Source: Bacillota bacterium
Lineage (GTDB): Bacteria > Bacillota > UBA4882 > UBA8346
Assembly (NCBI GenBank): GCA_023436305.1
Contig: JAEZJQ010000055.1
Location: 1-51,929 of the forward strand
DNA length: 51,929 nucleotides
Reading direction: 5' to 3'
The translations under genes were made by a program, and so were the position numbers. Each line of letters begins with the position of its first letter. The first letter of the stretch is position 1. Positions 44,440 to 51,929 of the stretch are shown piece after piece. The notes beneath the pieces are model-generated. The model ran no database searches, was not told where the DNA came from, and saw only the letters and a list, made by a program, of their open reading frames with translations.

Positions 44440-44593
44440 TATTCGAAAATAAATCCATATCATTATTGTAATTATTATTACAACTGATTCGCTAAAAAAT
44501 AATATAAATCCTTAATCACCAAGAACCATTTGTTTCCATTTTTAATCCCTAAAAATAAACAAACCAACTATCCTTTATTCAACTTTTCATCGG

Positions 44594-44611
44594 AATGCAA
44601 TCGATTGCATT
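44594..44611. promoter_or_regulatory. LacI operator (perfect palindrome), copy 2
   Basis: AATGCAATCGATTGCATT is a perfect 18-base palindrome, 171 bases from copy 1 (centre to centre). Two strong sites this far apart could allow looping. Confidence 0.65.
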
Positions 44612-44733
44612 TATGAAAACAAAACAAATCTATTTTTTACGTTTATTGATACTATTCTACCGCTTTTATATGTCATAATCAAGAACTTTTTCTACTTGTT
44701 TTTAACATTTTTTAAATGAATTCTTAATTTGAC

Positions 44734-45984
44734 TTAACCAACAATATATGATATATCCTGCGCCAATCGAAATACCGTATATCTCTCCCGGATTTCTTTC
44801 GCATTCACAAGGGATTTGCCGAGTAACAACCGGTTGACTCCGATATTTCTTGGGAATACCGGTGCCCCGATTTCATACAATAAATTTTTCACTTGCTCGG
44901 AAGTTGGCAGATTCATTTTTACCCAGGATCTCATCTCTTCCCAATTCGCCAAAATCCGTTCCTGCCTGGCGGTTCTTTTTTCGGGATCGAGATAACTCTC
45001 TTTCAAATCCGCCAGGACATCTCCGGCTAACGGCCCGTAAGCTTTCCGAATCCGGGCGATATAGTCCGTTTTCCGCTCCGGTCGGTAAAGGGCAATTCGT
45101 TTTTTCAGTTCCACCATCTCCATATCGAACACCCGCTGGTAAGTGTCTGCAACCAAAACCGTGGCTACACCTACTTTAATCCCGTGCAACCGGCATTTTC
45201 GTCCGGCAAGGGCGGCTTTCATCTCCCAAAAATGGGCCAAATGATGTTCCGCCCCCGAAGCCGGCCGGGAATTTCCCCAAGCCAGCATCGCTTCTCCGGA
45301 AACAATCAGGCCTTGGGTTAGATTACGGATCGTTTCCACACCGGTAATTTCTCCTCGAAAACCAGCCACGGTTCTATCAACCATTTCCCGTACTTTGGAG
45401 GCAATCTCTTCGGAGTAGCCTTCCCCGGTAATCAGGCTGCTTAACTTCCAATCAGCCAGTGAAGTATACTTGCCTAGGAGATCCCCGAATCCGCTCCGGA
45501 TCATTTCCGGAGGAGCCTGGGTTAAAATGTCCAAATCAACGATAATCGCCACTGGCGGTTTGGCAATCATCGTTCGCTTATACCCGTTAATGGTTAAAGG
45601 CGCAACTGGTGAAGCGTATCCATCCATGGAAGGGGCCGTTGCCACGGTAAAAAAAGGTTTATTAAATTGGTAGGCAATATAACGGGTCAAATCATTGATA
45701 CTCCCCGAGCCCACCGCCACTAACGCCCCAATTCCCGGATCCATCCCGATCAGGATTTCGCCAAGTGCTTTTTCATCCGGAATCAATACTTCACGCCGGT
45801 TTAAAACCGCTTTCCTAAGCTGAAAACCACCGGAAATCAAAAGCTGCTCCACCGCTTCTCCGGCCACCCGGTAAGTATGGTTATCAGCCACCAGTAATAA
45901 CGGGCTTGTGATGGAAAATTCATTAAGAAGCGCCGGTAATTTTTGAATTGCACCTTTTTCGACGATTACTTCGGCAATGTTCAT
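44734..45984 (-). CDS. egsA: sn-glycerol-1-phosphate dehydrogenase (AraM/EgsA-like)
   Basis: About 416 residues from ATG 45984 (GGGAGGAG 12 bases upstream; a TTG just after that site is too close). It belongs to the iron-alcohol-dehydrogenase-like superfamily. The NAD-binding loop reads AVGSGSINDLTRYIA, the substrate loop ATAPSMDGYASPVAPL, and metal-ligand histidines lie in GAEHHLAHFWE and RLHGIKVGVA. EgsA reduces dihydroxyacetone phosphate to glycerol-1-phosphate; in Bacillus subtilis it is araM inside the ara operon, and the same association holds here. An inverted repeat at 46121-46137 lies before it. Confidence 0.88.
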   Translation of the reverse strand: MNIAEVIVEKGAIQKLPALLNEFSITSPLLLVADNHTYRVAGEAVEQLLISGGFQLRKAVLNRREVLIPDEKALGEILIGMDPGIGALVAVGSGSINDLTRYIAYQFNKPFFTVATAPSMDGYASPVAPLTINGYKRTMIAKPPVAIIVDLDILTQAPPEMIRSGFGDLLGKYTSLADWKLSSLITGEGYSEEIASKVREMVDRTVAGFRGEITGVETIRNLTQGLIVSGEAMLAWGNSRPASGAEHHLAHFWEMKAALAGRKCRLHGIKVGVATVLVADTYQRVFDMEMVELKKRIALYRPERKTDYIARIRKAYGPLAGDVLADLKESYLDPEKRTARQERILANWEEMRSWVKMNLPTSEQVKNLLYEIGAPVFPRNIGVNRLLLGKSLVNAKEIRERYTVFRLAQDISYIVG

Positions 45985-46120
45985 TGGAATTTCCAACTCC
46001 TCCCATCACCATTAAGCCGTAGCATTTCTTTATCCACCATATTAATGGCCTTTTTTTCATTAATTCATTGATTTAAATATTCCGTTATTCTTTCCCGAAG
46101 TTTACTAATCACAACTCTGA

Positions 46121-46137
46121 TTGTAATCGGTTTACAA
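46121..46137. promoter_or_regulatory. Inverted repeat upstream of egsA
   Basis: TTGTAATCGGTTTACAA has arms TTGTAA/TTACAA around a 5-base centre. It resembles LacI-family operators or an imperfect cre site and sits about 140 bases before the egsA start. Confidence 0.4.
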
Positions 46138-46161
46138 TTTAGTCTACGATCAATAATCGTT

Positions 46162-46587
46162 TCAATCCTTTATTGGATTTCTAAACAATACGCCTTCCAA
46201 CATCTGTCCATCTTGAAAATCCTCGCTATAAACCACCGGGATTTGATTCAACTTTGCCGTGGCCCATACTTGCGCATCCCAATATGAAATCGGATATGTA
46301 CTCCGGCCACGAATTGCTTCCAGGATTATCTGGGGAGTAATATCCAAGACCAGCCAGGATCTTACATAGTTTTGAATACTCTGGGAGATAGTGGCCACAT
46401 CCAGGGGATTTTTTAACTTTTGGGTGGTTGTTACAAAAAATTCGCCCAGGATTTGGGCGCTAATGACTCCTTTTTGCCCGGAGGCAAGCTTGTCAATAAC
46501 CTGAAAAGCCTTGGCCTGTTTTTCCGGATCTGCAATATCGTAAGCGTAGACAAGAATATTGGTATCCACCAAAATCTTATCTTTCAT
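46162..46587 (-). CDS. vapC: PIN-domain toxin, VapC-like
   Basis: 141 residues. The PIN fold shows the acidic residues DTNILVYAYD (D8 and D17 region), the Glu in LGEFF, and the C-terminal SYWDAQVWATA (Asp). These four acidic positions hold the Mg2+ ion used to cut RNA. Start overlaps the antitoxin gene by 11 bases (46577-46587), the usual coupled toxin-antitoxin arrangement. It lies between the arabinose genes and is probably unrelated to them. Confidence 0.88.
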   Translation of the reverse strand: MKDKILVDTNILVYAYDIADPEKQAKAFQVIDKLASGQKGVISAQILGEFFVTTTQKLKNPLDVATISQSIQNYVRSWLVLDITPQIILEAIRGRSTYPISYWDAQVWATAKLNQIPVVYSEDFQDGQMLEGVLFRNPIKD

Positions 46588-46843
46588 AGAGAGCCTCGCG
46601 TTTCCAGGATCTTGGCGAAGATTCGGAATCCGTCCTTTGAGCCGTGGCTAATTTCATCAGAAATTCCCGCTCCTTAAGCCAGGCTGATTGATCGATTATG
46701 CCGTGGTTTCCATAAGCTTGATATACCTCCAACGCCTCTCTCACCACTTCCGCTTCCGTTATGCTCAGTTCCTGCGCTTTGGTTTTTAAAAACCGATCCT
46801 GATCTTCCGGCATATAAATTTGTTTTCGGATCATTTTGGACAT
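46577..46843 (-). CDS. vapB: VapB-like antitoxin
   Basis: 88 residues. The N-terminal KQIYMPEDQDRFLKTKAQ and then SITEAEVVREALEVY fits a ribbon-helix-helix DNA-binding domain. The C-terminal tail, with WLKEREFLMKLATAQ and SSPRSWKREALYER, would wrap the toxin. GTAGGTGA lies before ATG. The palindrome at 46861-46871 lies just upstream and may be its operator. Confidence 0.8.
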   Translation of the reverse strand: MSKMIRKQIYMPEDQDRFLKTKAQELSITEAEVVREALEVYQAYGNHGIIDQSAWLKEREFLMKLATAQRTDSESSPRSWKREALYER

Positions 46844-46860
46844 TTTTAATCACCTACTGA

Positions 46861-46871
46861 TATACAGTATA
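46861..46871. promoter_or_regulatory. Palindrome before vapB
   Basis: TATACAGTATA is a perfect 5+1+5 palindrome 18 bases before the vapB start. It is suitable for a ribbon-helix-helix autorepressor and overlaps TATAAT-like sequence. Confidence 0.45.
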
Positions 46872-47132
46872 ATATACATTGTCTGTTGCATCAAGATCAA
46901 TGATGAACAAAAATTCATGGTTTACCAAAAATAACCTCTCGGAGTCTGTGCCCGTAACACTTTTTAATAACTAATAATCTTTTCCACCGCTCTTTTTAAA
47001 ATTTGGGCGCGTTCCGGTTTCGGCGCTCCATAGACAATAAAGGTCCCAAAGTCCCGTTGTGAACCGGAACCTTGGGAAGGAGGAAAAGTGAAAAGAGAGT
47101 AGAATATGCTTTGTTGCGTAATTGTCGAAAAA

Positions 47133-48614
47133 TTATTTAAACGGATTTTCACCCGGGTAAAGCATATTGGCGGGTTGATTGAATGCCACATCATCCACGC
47201 CCAGCATTTTCATGGCCGCGAACAATACTTTTCCGGCATGTTTGAAAGCCACCCCGGTATGGTGCGGATAACGTTTTCCAATGAGTACATGCCGGTAGAA
47301 CCGGCCCATCTCCTTGATTGCAAAAATTCCGATACCCCCGAATGACATGGGATCCACATCAATGACTTCGCCTTCGGCCATATAGCTTCGCAACTGGCAA
47401 TCCGCGGTACTTTGTAATCTGAATACGGTGATATCACCGGGCCGGATAGCCCCTTCCAGAGTTCCCCGGGTAATATCCGGTTCTTTATCCGGTTCCAGCA
47501 GGCGGTGCATAATCAATTGATATTTCATGGCCGCGTTCCGCATACAGCTTTTAGGGGTATTACCGCAGTGGAATCCCATAAACAGGTCATTCGGCTGATA
47601 TCCGCTGAACTTCGCCTTATGATGATCCACCATGTCTTTCGGTACGGTATTGTTGATATCCAGAAGCGTAGCCGGCATATTAGTGGCGCAGGTTATTATA
47701 TACTCACTTAAGGCACCGTAAATGTCCGTTTCACAGGCCACCGGGACACCAGCGGCGGCCAAACGCGAATTGACGTAACATGGCACAAAATTAAACTGAG
47801 TTTGAAAGGCCGGCCAGCATTTATTGGCGAATACCCCGTACTCAGAAGCACCTAAATTCTTCTCCAGCCAATCCTTCAAGGTCAATTCATACTGGGCCAG
47901 TTTCGGCAGGATACCGGGATAACCGATACCCGTTCCCAACTCAGCCTCCATATCCTTTATGACGCCCGGAATTCGCGGGTCATCCGCATGATTATTAAAT
48001 GATTCAAACAGATCCAGTTCCGAGTTTTCCATAATCTCAATTCCCAAATCATAAAGCGGTTTCACCGGCGCGTTACAGGCCAGAAAATTCTCGGGACGGG
48101 GCCCGAAACTGAAGATTTTGAGTTTGGCGAGGGCCAGGATCACCCGGGCAATATCCTTGAAATCATTGATCATAGCCGCGATCTCATCCGGAATACCTAC
48201 CGGATACTCGGGAATATATGGGGTTAGTTTCCGCAAGCCCAGGTTGTAAGAAGCATTCAGCATCCCGCAATACGCATCGCCGCGTCCGCTAATGAGATTG
48301 TTCTCACTTTCCTCGGCGGCCGCCACGAACATGGTGGGACCGGTAAATTTCTGGGCCAGCAAGGTTTCCGGCCCTTCCGGCCCGAAATTGCCAAGGTAAA
48401 CAACTAGCGCGTTCACCTGGGATTTTGTCAGTTCGTCAAGGGCTTTTAAAACATCCTTTTCACTCTCAACTATCGTGGAAATCGTTACAATTTCCGTCTT
48501 TTGATCCAGACAACTCTTCACCACCGCCGCCCGTCTTTTTTCACTCAGTTCCACCGGGAAACAATCCCTGCTCACCGCTACGATTCCCAGTTTCACGTTT
48601 GGAATATTCATCAT
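47133..48614 (-). CDS. L-fucose/L-arabinose isomerase-family protein
   Basis: 493 residues. It resembles the FucI/AraA superfamily: an N-terminal Rossmann-type domain (KLGIVAVSRDCFPVELSEK, LVVYLGNFGPEGPET), then VPVACETDIYGALSEYI, ATLLDINNT and YPHHTGVAFKHAGK. These hold the Glu, Asp and His expected to bind the Mn2+ ion. It is clearly not the standard AraA, whose N-terminus reads FWFVTGSQ. Located directly before araD and near araB, it most likely converts L-arabinose to L-ribulose; D-arabinose or L-fucose are alternatives. GGAGGG precedes ATG. First-position neighbour: araD, 28 bases upstream. Confidence 0.85.
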   Translation of the reverse strand: MMNIPNVKLGIVAVSRDCFPVELSEKRRAAVVKSCLDQKTEIVTISTIVESEKDVLKALDELTKSQVNALVVYLGNFGPEGPETLLAQKFTGPTMFVAAAEESENNLISGRGDAYCGMLNASYNLGLRKLTPYIPEYPVGIPDEIAAMINDFKDIARVILALAKLKIFSFGPRPENFLACNAPVKPLYDLGIEIMENSELDLFESFNNHADDPRIPGVIKDMEAELGTGIGYPGILPKLAQYELTLKDWLEKNLGASEYGVFANKCWPAFQTQFNFVPCYVNSRLAAAGVPVACETDIYGALSEYIITCATNMPATLLDINNTVPKDMVDHHKAKFSGYQPNDLFMGFHCGNTPKSCMRNAAMKYQLIMHRLLEPDKEPDITRGTLEGAIRPGDITVFRLQSTADCQLRSYMAEGEVIDVDPMSFGGIGIFAIKEMGRFYRHVLIGKRYPHHTGVAFKHAGKVLFAAMKMLGVDDVAFNQPANMLYPGENPFK

Positions 48615-48642
48615 CTTAATACCCTCCTGATATAAATCTTCA

Positions 48643-49341
48643 TTATCGGGCTTGACTTTGCCCGTAATAAGCGTTTTTACCGTGTTTCCGGAGATAGTGT
48701 TTATCCATTAAATCCGGCGAAACGTGGCCAGTCTTGGAATTCAGCGTCCGGGTGGCTAAAGCCATTTTAGCGACTTCTTCCAAAACTACACTATTGTGAA
48801 CCGCCGTCATCGGATCATGGCCCCAGGTAAACGGCCCATGACTGGCGACTAAAACCGCCGGAACTGCTTCGTAATCTAGATTTTGAAACCGCTCTACAAT
48901 GACCTTTCCGGTATTTAATTCATAATCCCCGGCGATTTCTTCCCGGATTAACAACCGGGTGCAAGGAATTTCACCATAAAAATAATCGGCGTGAGTGGTT
49001 CCAAAGCAGGGTATTCCCATATTGGCCTGAGCCCAGGATGTAGCCATCACCGAATGAGTATGCGCCACGCCCCCAATTCTTGGAAAATTTTGGTACAGAT
49101 GAAGATGGGTTGGTGTATCCGAAGATGGTTTAAATTCCCCCTCCACCACCTGCCCTTCCAAATCAAGCACCACCATCATCTCCGGACGGAGCGTCTCATA
49201 AGCCACTCCGCTGGGTTTAATCACCCATAAACCCTGTTCCCGGTCAATCCCACTAACATTCCCCCAGGTATAAACCACTAGTTTACGGTGATTCAATTCC
49301 ATATTGGCTTGATATACTTGCTCTTTTAACTGTTTGAGCAT
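48643..49341 (-). CDS. araD: L-ribulose-5-phosphate 4-epimerase
   Basis: 232 residues, the family norm. Metal-binding and catalytic segments of class II aldolase/AraD proteins are present: TWGNVSGID, KPSGVAYE, HTHSVMATSWAQ (His metal ligands), HADYFYGEIPCTR and SHGPFTWGHDP. It turns L-ribulose-5-phosphate into D-xylulose-5-phosphate. AAAGGAG precedes the ATG. It lies between the isomerase and araB, so the three form the L-arabinose catabolic set. Confidence 0.96.
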   Translation of the reverse strand: MLKQLKEQVYQANMELNHRKLVVYTWGNVSGIDREQGLWVIKPSGVAYETLRPEMMVVLDLEGQVVEGEFKPSSDTPTHLHLYQNFPRIGGVAHTHSVMATSWAQANMGIPCFGTTHADYFYGEIPCTRLLIREEIAGDYELNTGKVIVERFQNLDYEAVPAVLVASHGPFTWGHDPMTAVHNSVVLEEVAKMALATRTLNSKTGHVSPDLMDKHYLRKHGKNAYYGQSQAR

Positions 49342-49366
49342 GGTTAAGCTCCTTTATTCGAAGCGA

Positions 49367-49474
49367 GAATTGTAAAGAGTAAAATGTGAAAAAGATCAAA
49401 TCAATAATTCTTTAATTTTATTACGATAATTTAGGAAAAGGAATTTAACTTTCACTCTTCTCAATTTACAATTC
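49367..49474. repeat. Imperfect long inverted repeat between araB and araD
   Basis: GAATTGTAAA (49367) and its reverse complement near 49465-49474 mark the ends. Further partial pairing includes GTGAAA and TTTCAC. It might be a terminator, an attenuator or a small degraded repeat element. Confidence 0.35.
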
Positions 49475-49479
49475 ATTCT

Positions 49480-51150
49480 TCATACTTTATTGATTGCCTT
49501 TCCTAACTCAGTGTAACGTTGATAAAGCTTCTCATACTTCTTGGCGTTTTCCGGGTTGGGATAAAAGGTTTTACTAAAACTGCTGCCCATTTTGGTCTGG
49601 GCTTCAGCTACATCTGCGTACAACCCTGAGGCTACTGCACCAAATAATGCCGCACCCAAAGCACAGGCTTGCTCGGAATCAGCGACCTTAATCGGCATAT
49701 TTAACACATCCGTGGTAATCTGCATCACAAAATCATTCTTCTTGGCAATACCGCCAATAGCGATGACTTGGTTAATCTCGATTCCTTCCTCTCTGAACCG
49801 CTGTACAATGGCTTTAGCCCCAAAAGCAGTCGCTTCCGCCAAAGCTCGGAATAACCCGGGCGCGGTGGTACCCAGAGTCAAACCGGTCACCGCCCCTTTT
49901 AGAGTCTGATCCGCAAAAGGAGTCCGGCGGCCGTTCAACCAATCCAAAGCCACTAAACCGGTGGTTTCGATATCGATGGTGGAGGCTTCTTCGGAAAGTT
50001 TCTCCAAAATCTTGGCTTCGGTTTCCTCTTTCAGCTTGGCAGCCATGGCCGGATCGACTAACGTTGTTCCGGCCAAAATCACTTCCAGCGGCCAGGATAA
50101 TAAATTACGGAACCAGGCATAAACATCGCCGTAAGCCGATTGGCCGGCCTCTAGACCGATTTGTCCGGGGATGACCGAACCATCCACCTGGCCGCAAATT
50201 CCAGCAATTAATTTTCCTCCGATGACCTCCCGGGGAGCCACCATCACATCACAAGTCGACGTTCCCATAATCTTCACCAGTGTGCCCCGAGTGACCTTTG
50301 CGCCCACCGCGCCCATGTGGCAGTCAAAAGCACCGGCCGCCACCGCCGTACCCTCTTTCAGACCCAACTTCCCGGCCCATTCGGCCATTAACCCACCCAC
50401 CTTGATATCGGCGGTATCGGTGTTTTTGAAAAGACGGTCTTTCAGTCCTCGCAGCAATGGATCAATCTTGACAAGAAACCGTTCATCGGGCAATCCGCCC
50501 CATTCCTCATGCCACATGGCCTTATGCCCGGCCGCGCACCGGCTTCGCTTCATCGTTAAAGGGTTGGTGGTTCCGGTTAACAGGGCTGGAATCCAGTCAC
50601 AATGCTCAACCCAGGAAAAAGCAGCTTCCCGGACGGTCTTATCCTCCCGCAAAATATGCAAAATCTTGGCCCAGAACCATTCCGAAGAATAGACCCCGCC
50701 TTCATAACGAGTAAAATCCGTTCCTCCCCAAGTCTTGGCTACCTGGTTAATCTCCTCGGCCTCTACTACGGCGGTATGGTCCTTCCACAATACAAACATG
50801 GCATTGGGATTGTCTTGGAACTTCGGGAGTAAGGCCAAAGGCATTCCGGATGAGTCCACTGCACAAGGAGTGGAACCGGTAGTATCAATCCCGATACCGA
50901 TGACGTCATTTCCTGTTACTGGAGGCATCTTGGCCAAAGCGCCAGTAACAGCTCCCGTCAATCCTTCGATGTAATCTAAGGGATGCTGCCGAAATTGATT
51001 CTTGGCGGGATCGCAGTATTTCCCCGCTTTCCAGCGTGGATAATACACTACTTCACTAGCCTCCTCTTTTCCGGTGAAAGCATTCACCACTAAAGCCCGT
51101 ACCGAATCCGTCCCATAATCGATTCCCAATACATATTTGTCGGCTCCCAT
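49480..51150 (-). CDS. araB: Ribulokinase
   Basis: 556 residues of the FGGY kinase family, usual AraB length. GIDYGTDSVRALVVN is the first phosphate loop, GIGIDTTGSTPCAVDSSG and VLWKDHTA are AraB signatures, and GAFDCHMGAVGA holds the catalytic Asp in the second domain. MGTSTCDVM and GGIAKKNDFVMQITTDVL complete the ATP site. It phosphorylates L-ribulose. AAAGGAG precedes ATG. An AraR-like palindrome lies 44 bases upstream. Confidence 0.96.
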   Translation of the reverse strand: MGADKYVLGIDYGTDSVRALVVNAFTGKEEASEVVYYPRWKAGKYCDPAKNQFRQHPLDYIEGLTGAVTGALAKMPPVTGNDVIGIGIDTTGSTPCAVDSSGMPLALLPKFQDNPNAMFVLWKDHTAVVEAEEINQVAKTWGGTDFTRYEGGVYSSEWFWAKILHILREDKTVREAAFSWVEHCDWIPALLTGTTNPLTMKRSRCAAGHKAMWHEEWGGLPDERFLVKIDPLLRGLKDRLFKNTDTADIKVGGLMAEWAGKLGLKEGTAVAAGAFDCHMGAVGAKVTRGTLVKIMGTSTCDVMVAPREVIGGKLIAGICGQVDGSVIPGQIGLEAGQSAYGDVYAWFRNLLSWPLEVILAGTTLVDPAMAAKLKEETEAKILEKLSEEASTIDIETTGLVALDWLNGRRTPFADQTLKGAVTGLTLGTTAPGLFRALAEATAFGAKAIVQRFREEGIEINQVIAIGGIAKKNDFVMQITTDVLNMPIKVADSEQACALGAALFGAVASGLYADVAEAQTKMGSSFSKTFYPNPENAKKYEKLYQRYTELGKAINKV

Positions 51151-51193
51151 TTTTCATTCTCCTTTGATAGTTCATAGAAATCCATTCTTTTCA

Positions 51194-51203
51194 TGTCCGG
51201 ACA
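51194..51203. promoter_or_regulatory. AraR-like palindrome before araB
   Basis: TGTCCGGACA is a perfect 10-base palindrome. In context, CTTGTCCGGACATG (minus) matches the site at 44307-44322 at 11 of 14 positions. It lies 44 bases before the araB start, where a repressor site would be expected. Confidence 0.45.
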
Positions 51204-51216
51204 AGATTCGTGCTGC

Positions 51217-51402
51217 CTAATCGCACATTCCATTCCACGCTCCCGCGAAGATTGATACACCGAGGGCGATTAATATGGCAAAGACCAGAGGGATCTTGGT
51301 ATAGGCTACCTGCACTCCGTCCTTCATGATCAGATCGCCGCCGATCATGAACGCCACCGTAGTAGCCGAAATCGCCACTGCTGACTTCGCGTCTTCGCGG
51401 TT
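51217..51402 (-). pseudogene. Fragment of a sugar ABC permease (YtfT/RbsC-like)
   Basis: A frame closed by stops on both sides encodes AVAISATTVAFMIGGDLIMK, then IPLVFAILIALGVSIFAGAWNG and a premature stop after MCD. This is the middle of an RbsC/YtfT-type permease, where the segment NG would normally continue into a VQPMIATL-type strand. Both ends of the gene are gone. The 338-base gap 51151-51488 holds this fragment and the palindrome above. Confidence 0.65.
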
Positions 51403-51488
51403 TTAAATCTCGGCATCCGATTGTCTTTGACTTTTGCCGAATTTTTAACTATTCGCTGTTTCTTTGAGAAGTCAAGAAATCCCAGATT

Positions 51489-51929
51489 TTATGCTTTCTC
51501 CAGTTTTTTGCCATTACGTACGCCGCTCTTTTTACGAAGTGCGAGAATTACGCTCTGAAACAAGATAAAGAAACAAAGCATTAGACCGGTAGTAATACTT
51601 TGCCAATACGGCTCTCTAAGTCCCGATGCAATTACAATATTGTTTATCGTCTTTAAAGACATCACTCCGAAAAGCGTCCCTATAACACTACCGACGCCTC
51701 CGGTTAATAATGTTCCGCCGATAATGGATGATGCAATCGCCTGTATTTCTGCCTGAGACGCATTCGCAGCGTTTCCGGCTCCTGTGTGCAAGAGATAAAC
51801 ATAACCGCCGATTCCGGCAAACAACCCGCATAGTATATAGGAAAAAAATCTTGTGCGTTTAACATTTATACCAAGCATTAACGCACTCTCGCTGTTACCG
51901 CCCACAGCATAGAGGTTACGCCCGAAACG
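51489..51929 (-). CDS. Sugar ABC transporter permease, YjfF/RbsC-like (partial, runs off the edge)
   Basis: The frame enters from the right edge (FGRNLYAVGGNSESALMLGI) and ends 147 codons later. It has RTRFFSYILCGLFAGIGGY, then IIGGTLLTGGVGSVIGTLFGV and the final YWQSITTGLMLCFFILFQ. This matches the C-terminal half of YjfF-type permeases of the CUT2 class, which in enterobacteria import galactofuranose. Next to araB it may carry arabinofuranose or another furanose sugar. Its partner permease is only a remnant, so the system may be inactive or encoded further right. Confidence 0.85.
   Translation of the reverse strand, partial: RFGRNLYAVGGNSESALMLGINVKRTRFFSYILCGLFAGIGGYVYLLHTGAGNAANASQAEIQAIASSIIGGTLLTGGVGSVIGTLFGVMSLKTINNIVIASGLREPYWQSITTGLMLCFFILFQSVILALRKKSGVRNGKKLEKA

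Noticed and set aside
46964..47079. Frame with coding-like end (DFGTFIVYGAPKPERAQILK) upstream of the isomerase stop
   Set aside because: No ribosome site and no recognised family; may be a remnant but there is too little to support it.
1..51929. tRNA, rRNA or riboswitch genes
   Set aside because: None recognised by eye on either strand; a covariance-model search would be needed to exclude small RNAs.

Overview
The window looks like chromosomal DNA of an anaerobic, plant-polysaccharide-degrading member of the Firmicutes that has an outer membrane. Firmicute signs are strong GGAGG-type ribosome binding sites, DegV, AraM/EgsA-like and YkoP-like proteins, two LacI repressors, AraR-type operators, an ABC sugar importer without its own ATPase, and CBM3 modules on Thr-Pro linkers. 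Outer-membrane signs are a 206-residue beta-barrel protein ending in Phe (20929-21549) and a four-gene cluster resembling a chaperone-usher pilus system (831-6728). A diderm Firmicute lineage (Limnochordia/Hydrogenispora-like, for example) would fit. This is inferred from gene content; no rRNA or tRNA was seen.

Layout. 1-700: the tail of an unknown gene and an AT-rich hypothetical gene. 831-7592 (minus): a secreted adhesin-like protein, a pilin-like protein, a PapD-like chaperone, an usher-like protein, and an orphan NarL-type response regulator at the 5' side. 7948-14230: small membrane proteins, a rhomboid-fold protein without a visible catalytic serine, an LRR protein next to a coiled-coil/J-domain protein, a flavin reductase, DedA and DegV. 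14366-19566 (plus): a GH1 glycosidase, then a tight envelope cluster of diacylglycerol glucosyltransferase-like protein, MFS transporter, polysaccharide deacetylase and YkoP-like protein. 19668-21549: a DRE-TIM aldolase and the outer-membrane barrel.

21786-51929 is a large carbohydrate-utilisation region, almost all on the minus strand. It holds a GH43 exo-galactanase-like enzyme with a ricin-type lectin domain, a GH51 arabinofuranosidase, a CUT1 ABC importer with a LacI repressor, a GH65 phosphorylase, a PfkB kinase, a second LacI repressor, two CBM3-bearing metallopeptidases (one frameshifted), a GH43-CBM3 enzyme, a large alpha/alpha-barrel GH-CBM3 enzyme, EgsA/AraM, a VapBC pair, then a FucI-like isomerase, AraD and AraB, and finally pieces of a YtfT/YjfF-type sugar permease system. 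Gene content parallels the Bacillus subtilis ara operon (araABD, araM, ABC transporter, abfA), with a FucI-type isomerase where AraA would be.

Working model: secreted CBM3 and lectin enzymes release arabino- and galacto-oligosaccharides. The importers take them up. GH51, GH65 and GH1 enzymes break them down inside the cell. The isomerase, AraB and AraD route L-arabinose to the pentose phosphate pathway. Three families of palindromes suggest three regulons: CAATCGATTG (first LacI), TTAATCGATTAA (second LacI) and CTTGTACGTACAAG (AraR-type). The region is also eroding and rearranging. Remnants of a CBM3 tail, an AraC regulator, a GH43 enzyme, possibly a LacI protein and a sugar permease lie between intact genes, and the intact CBM3 modules are close copies of each other.
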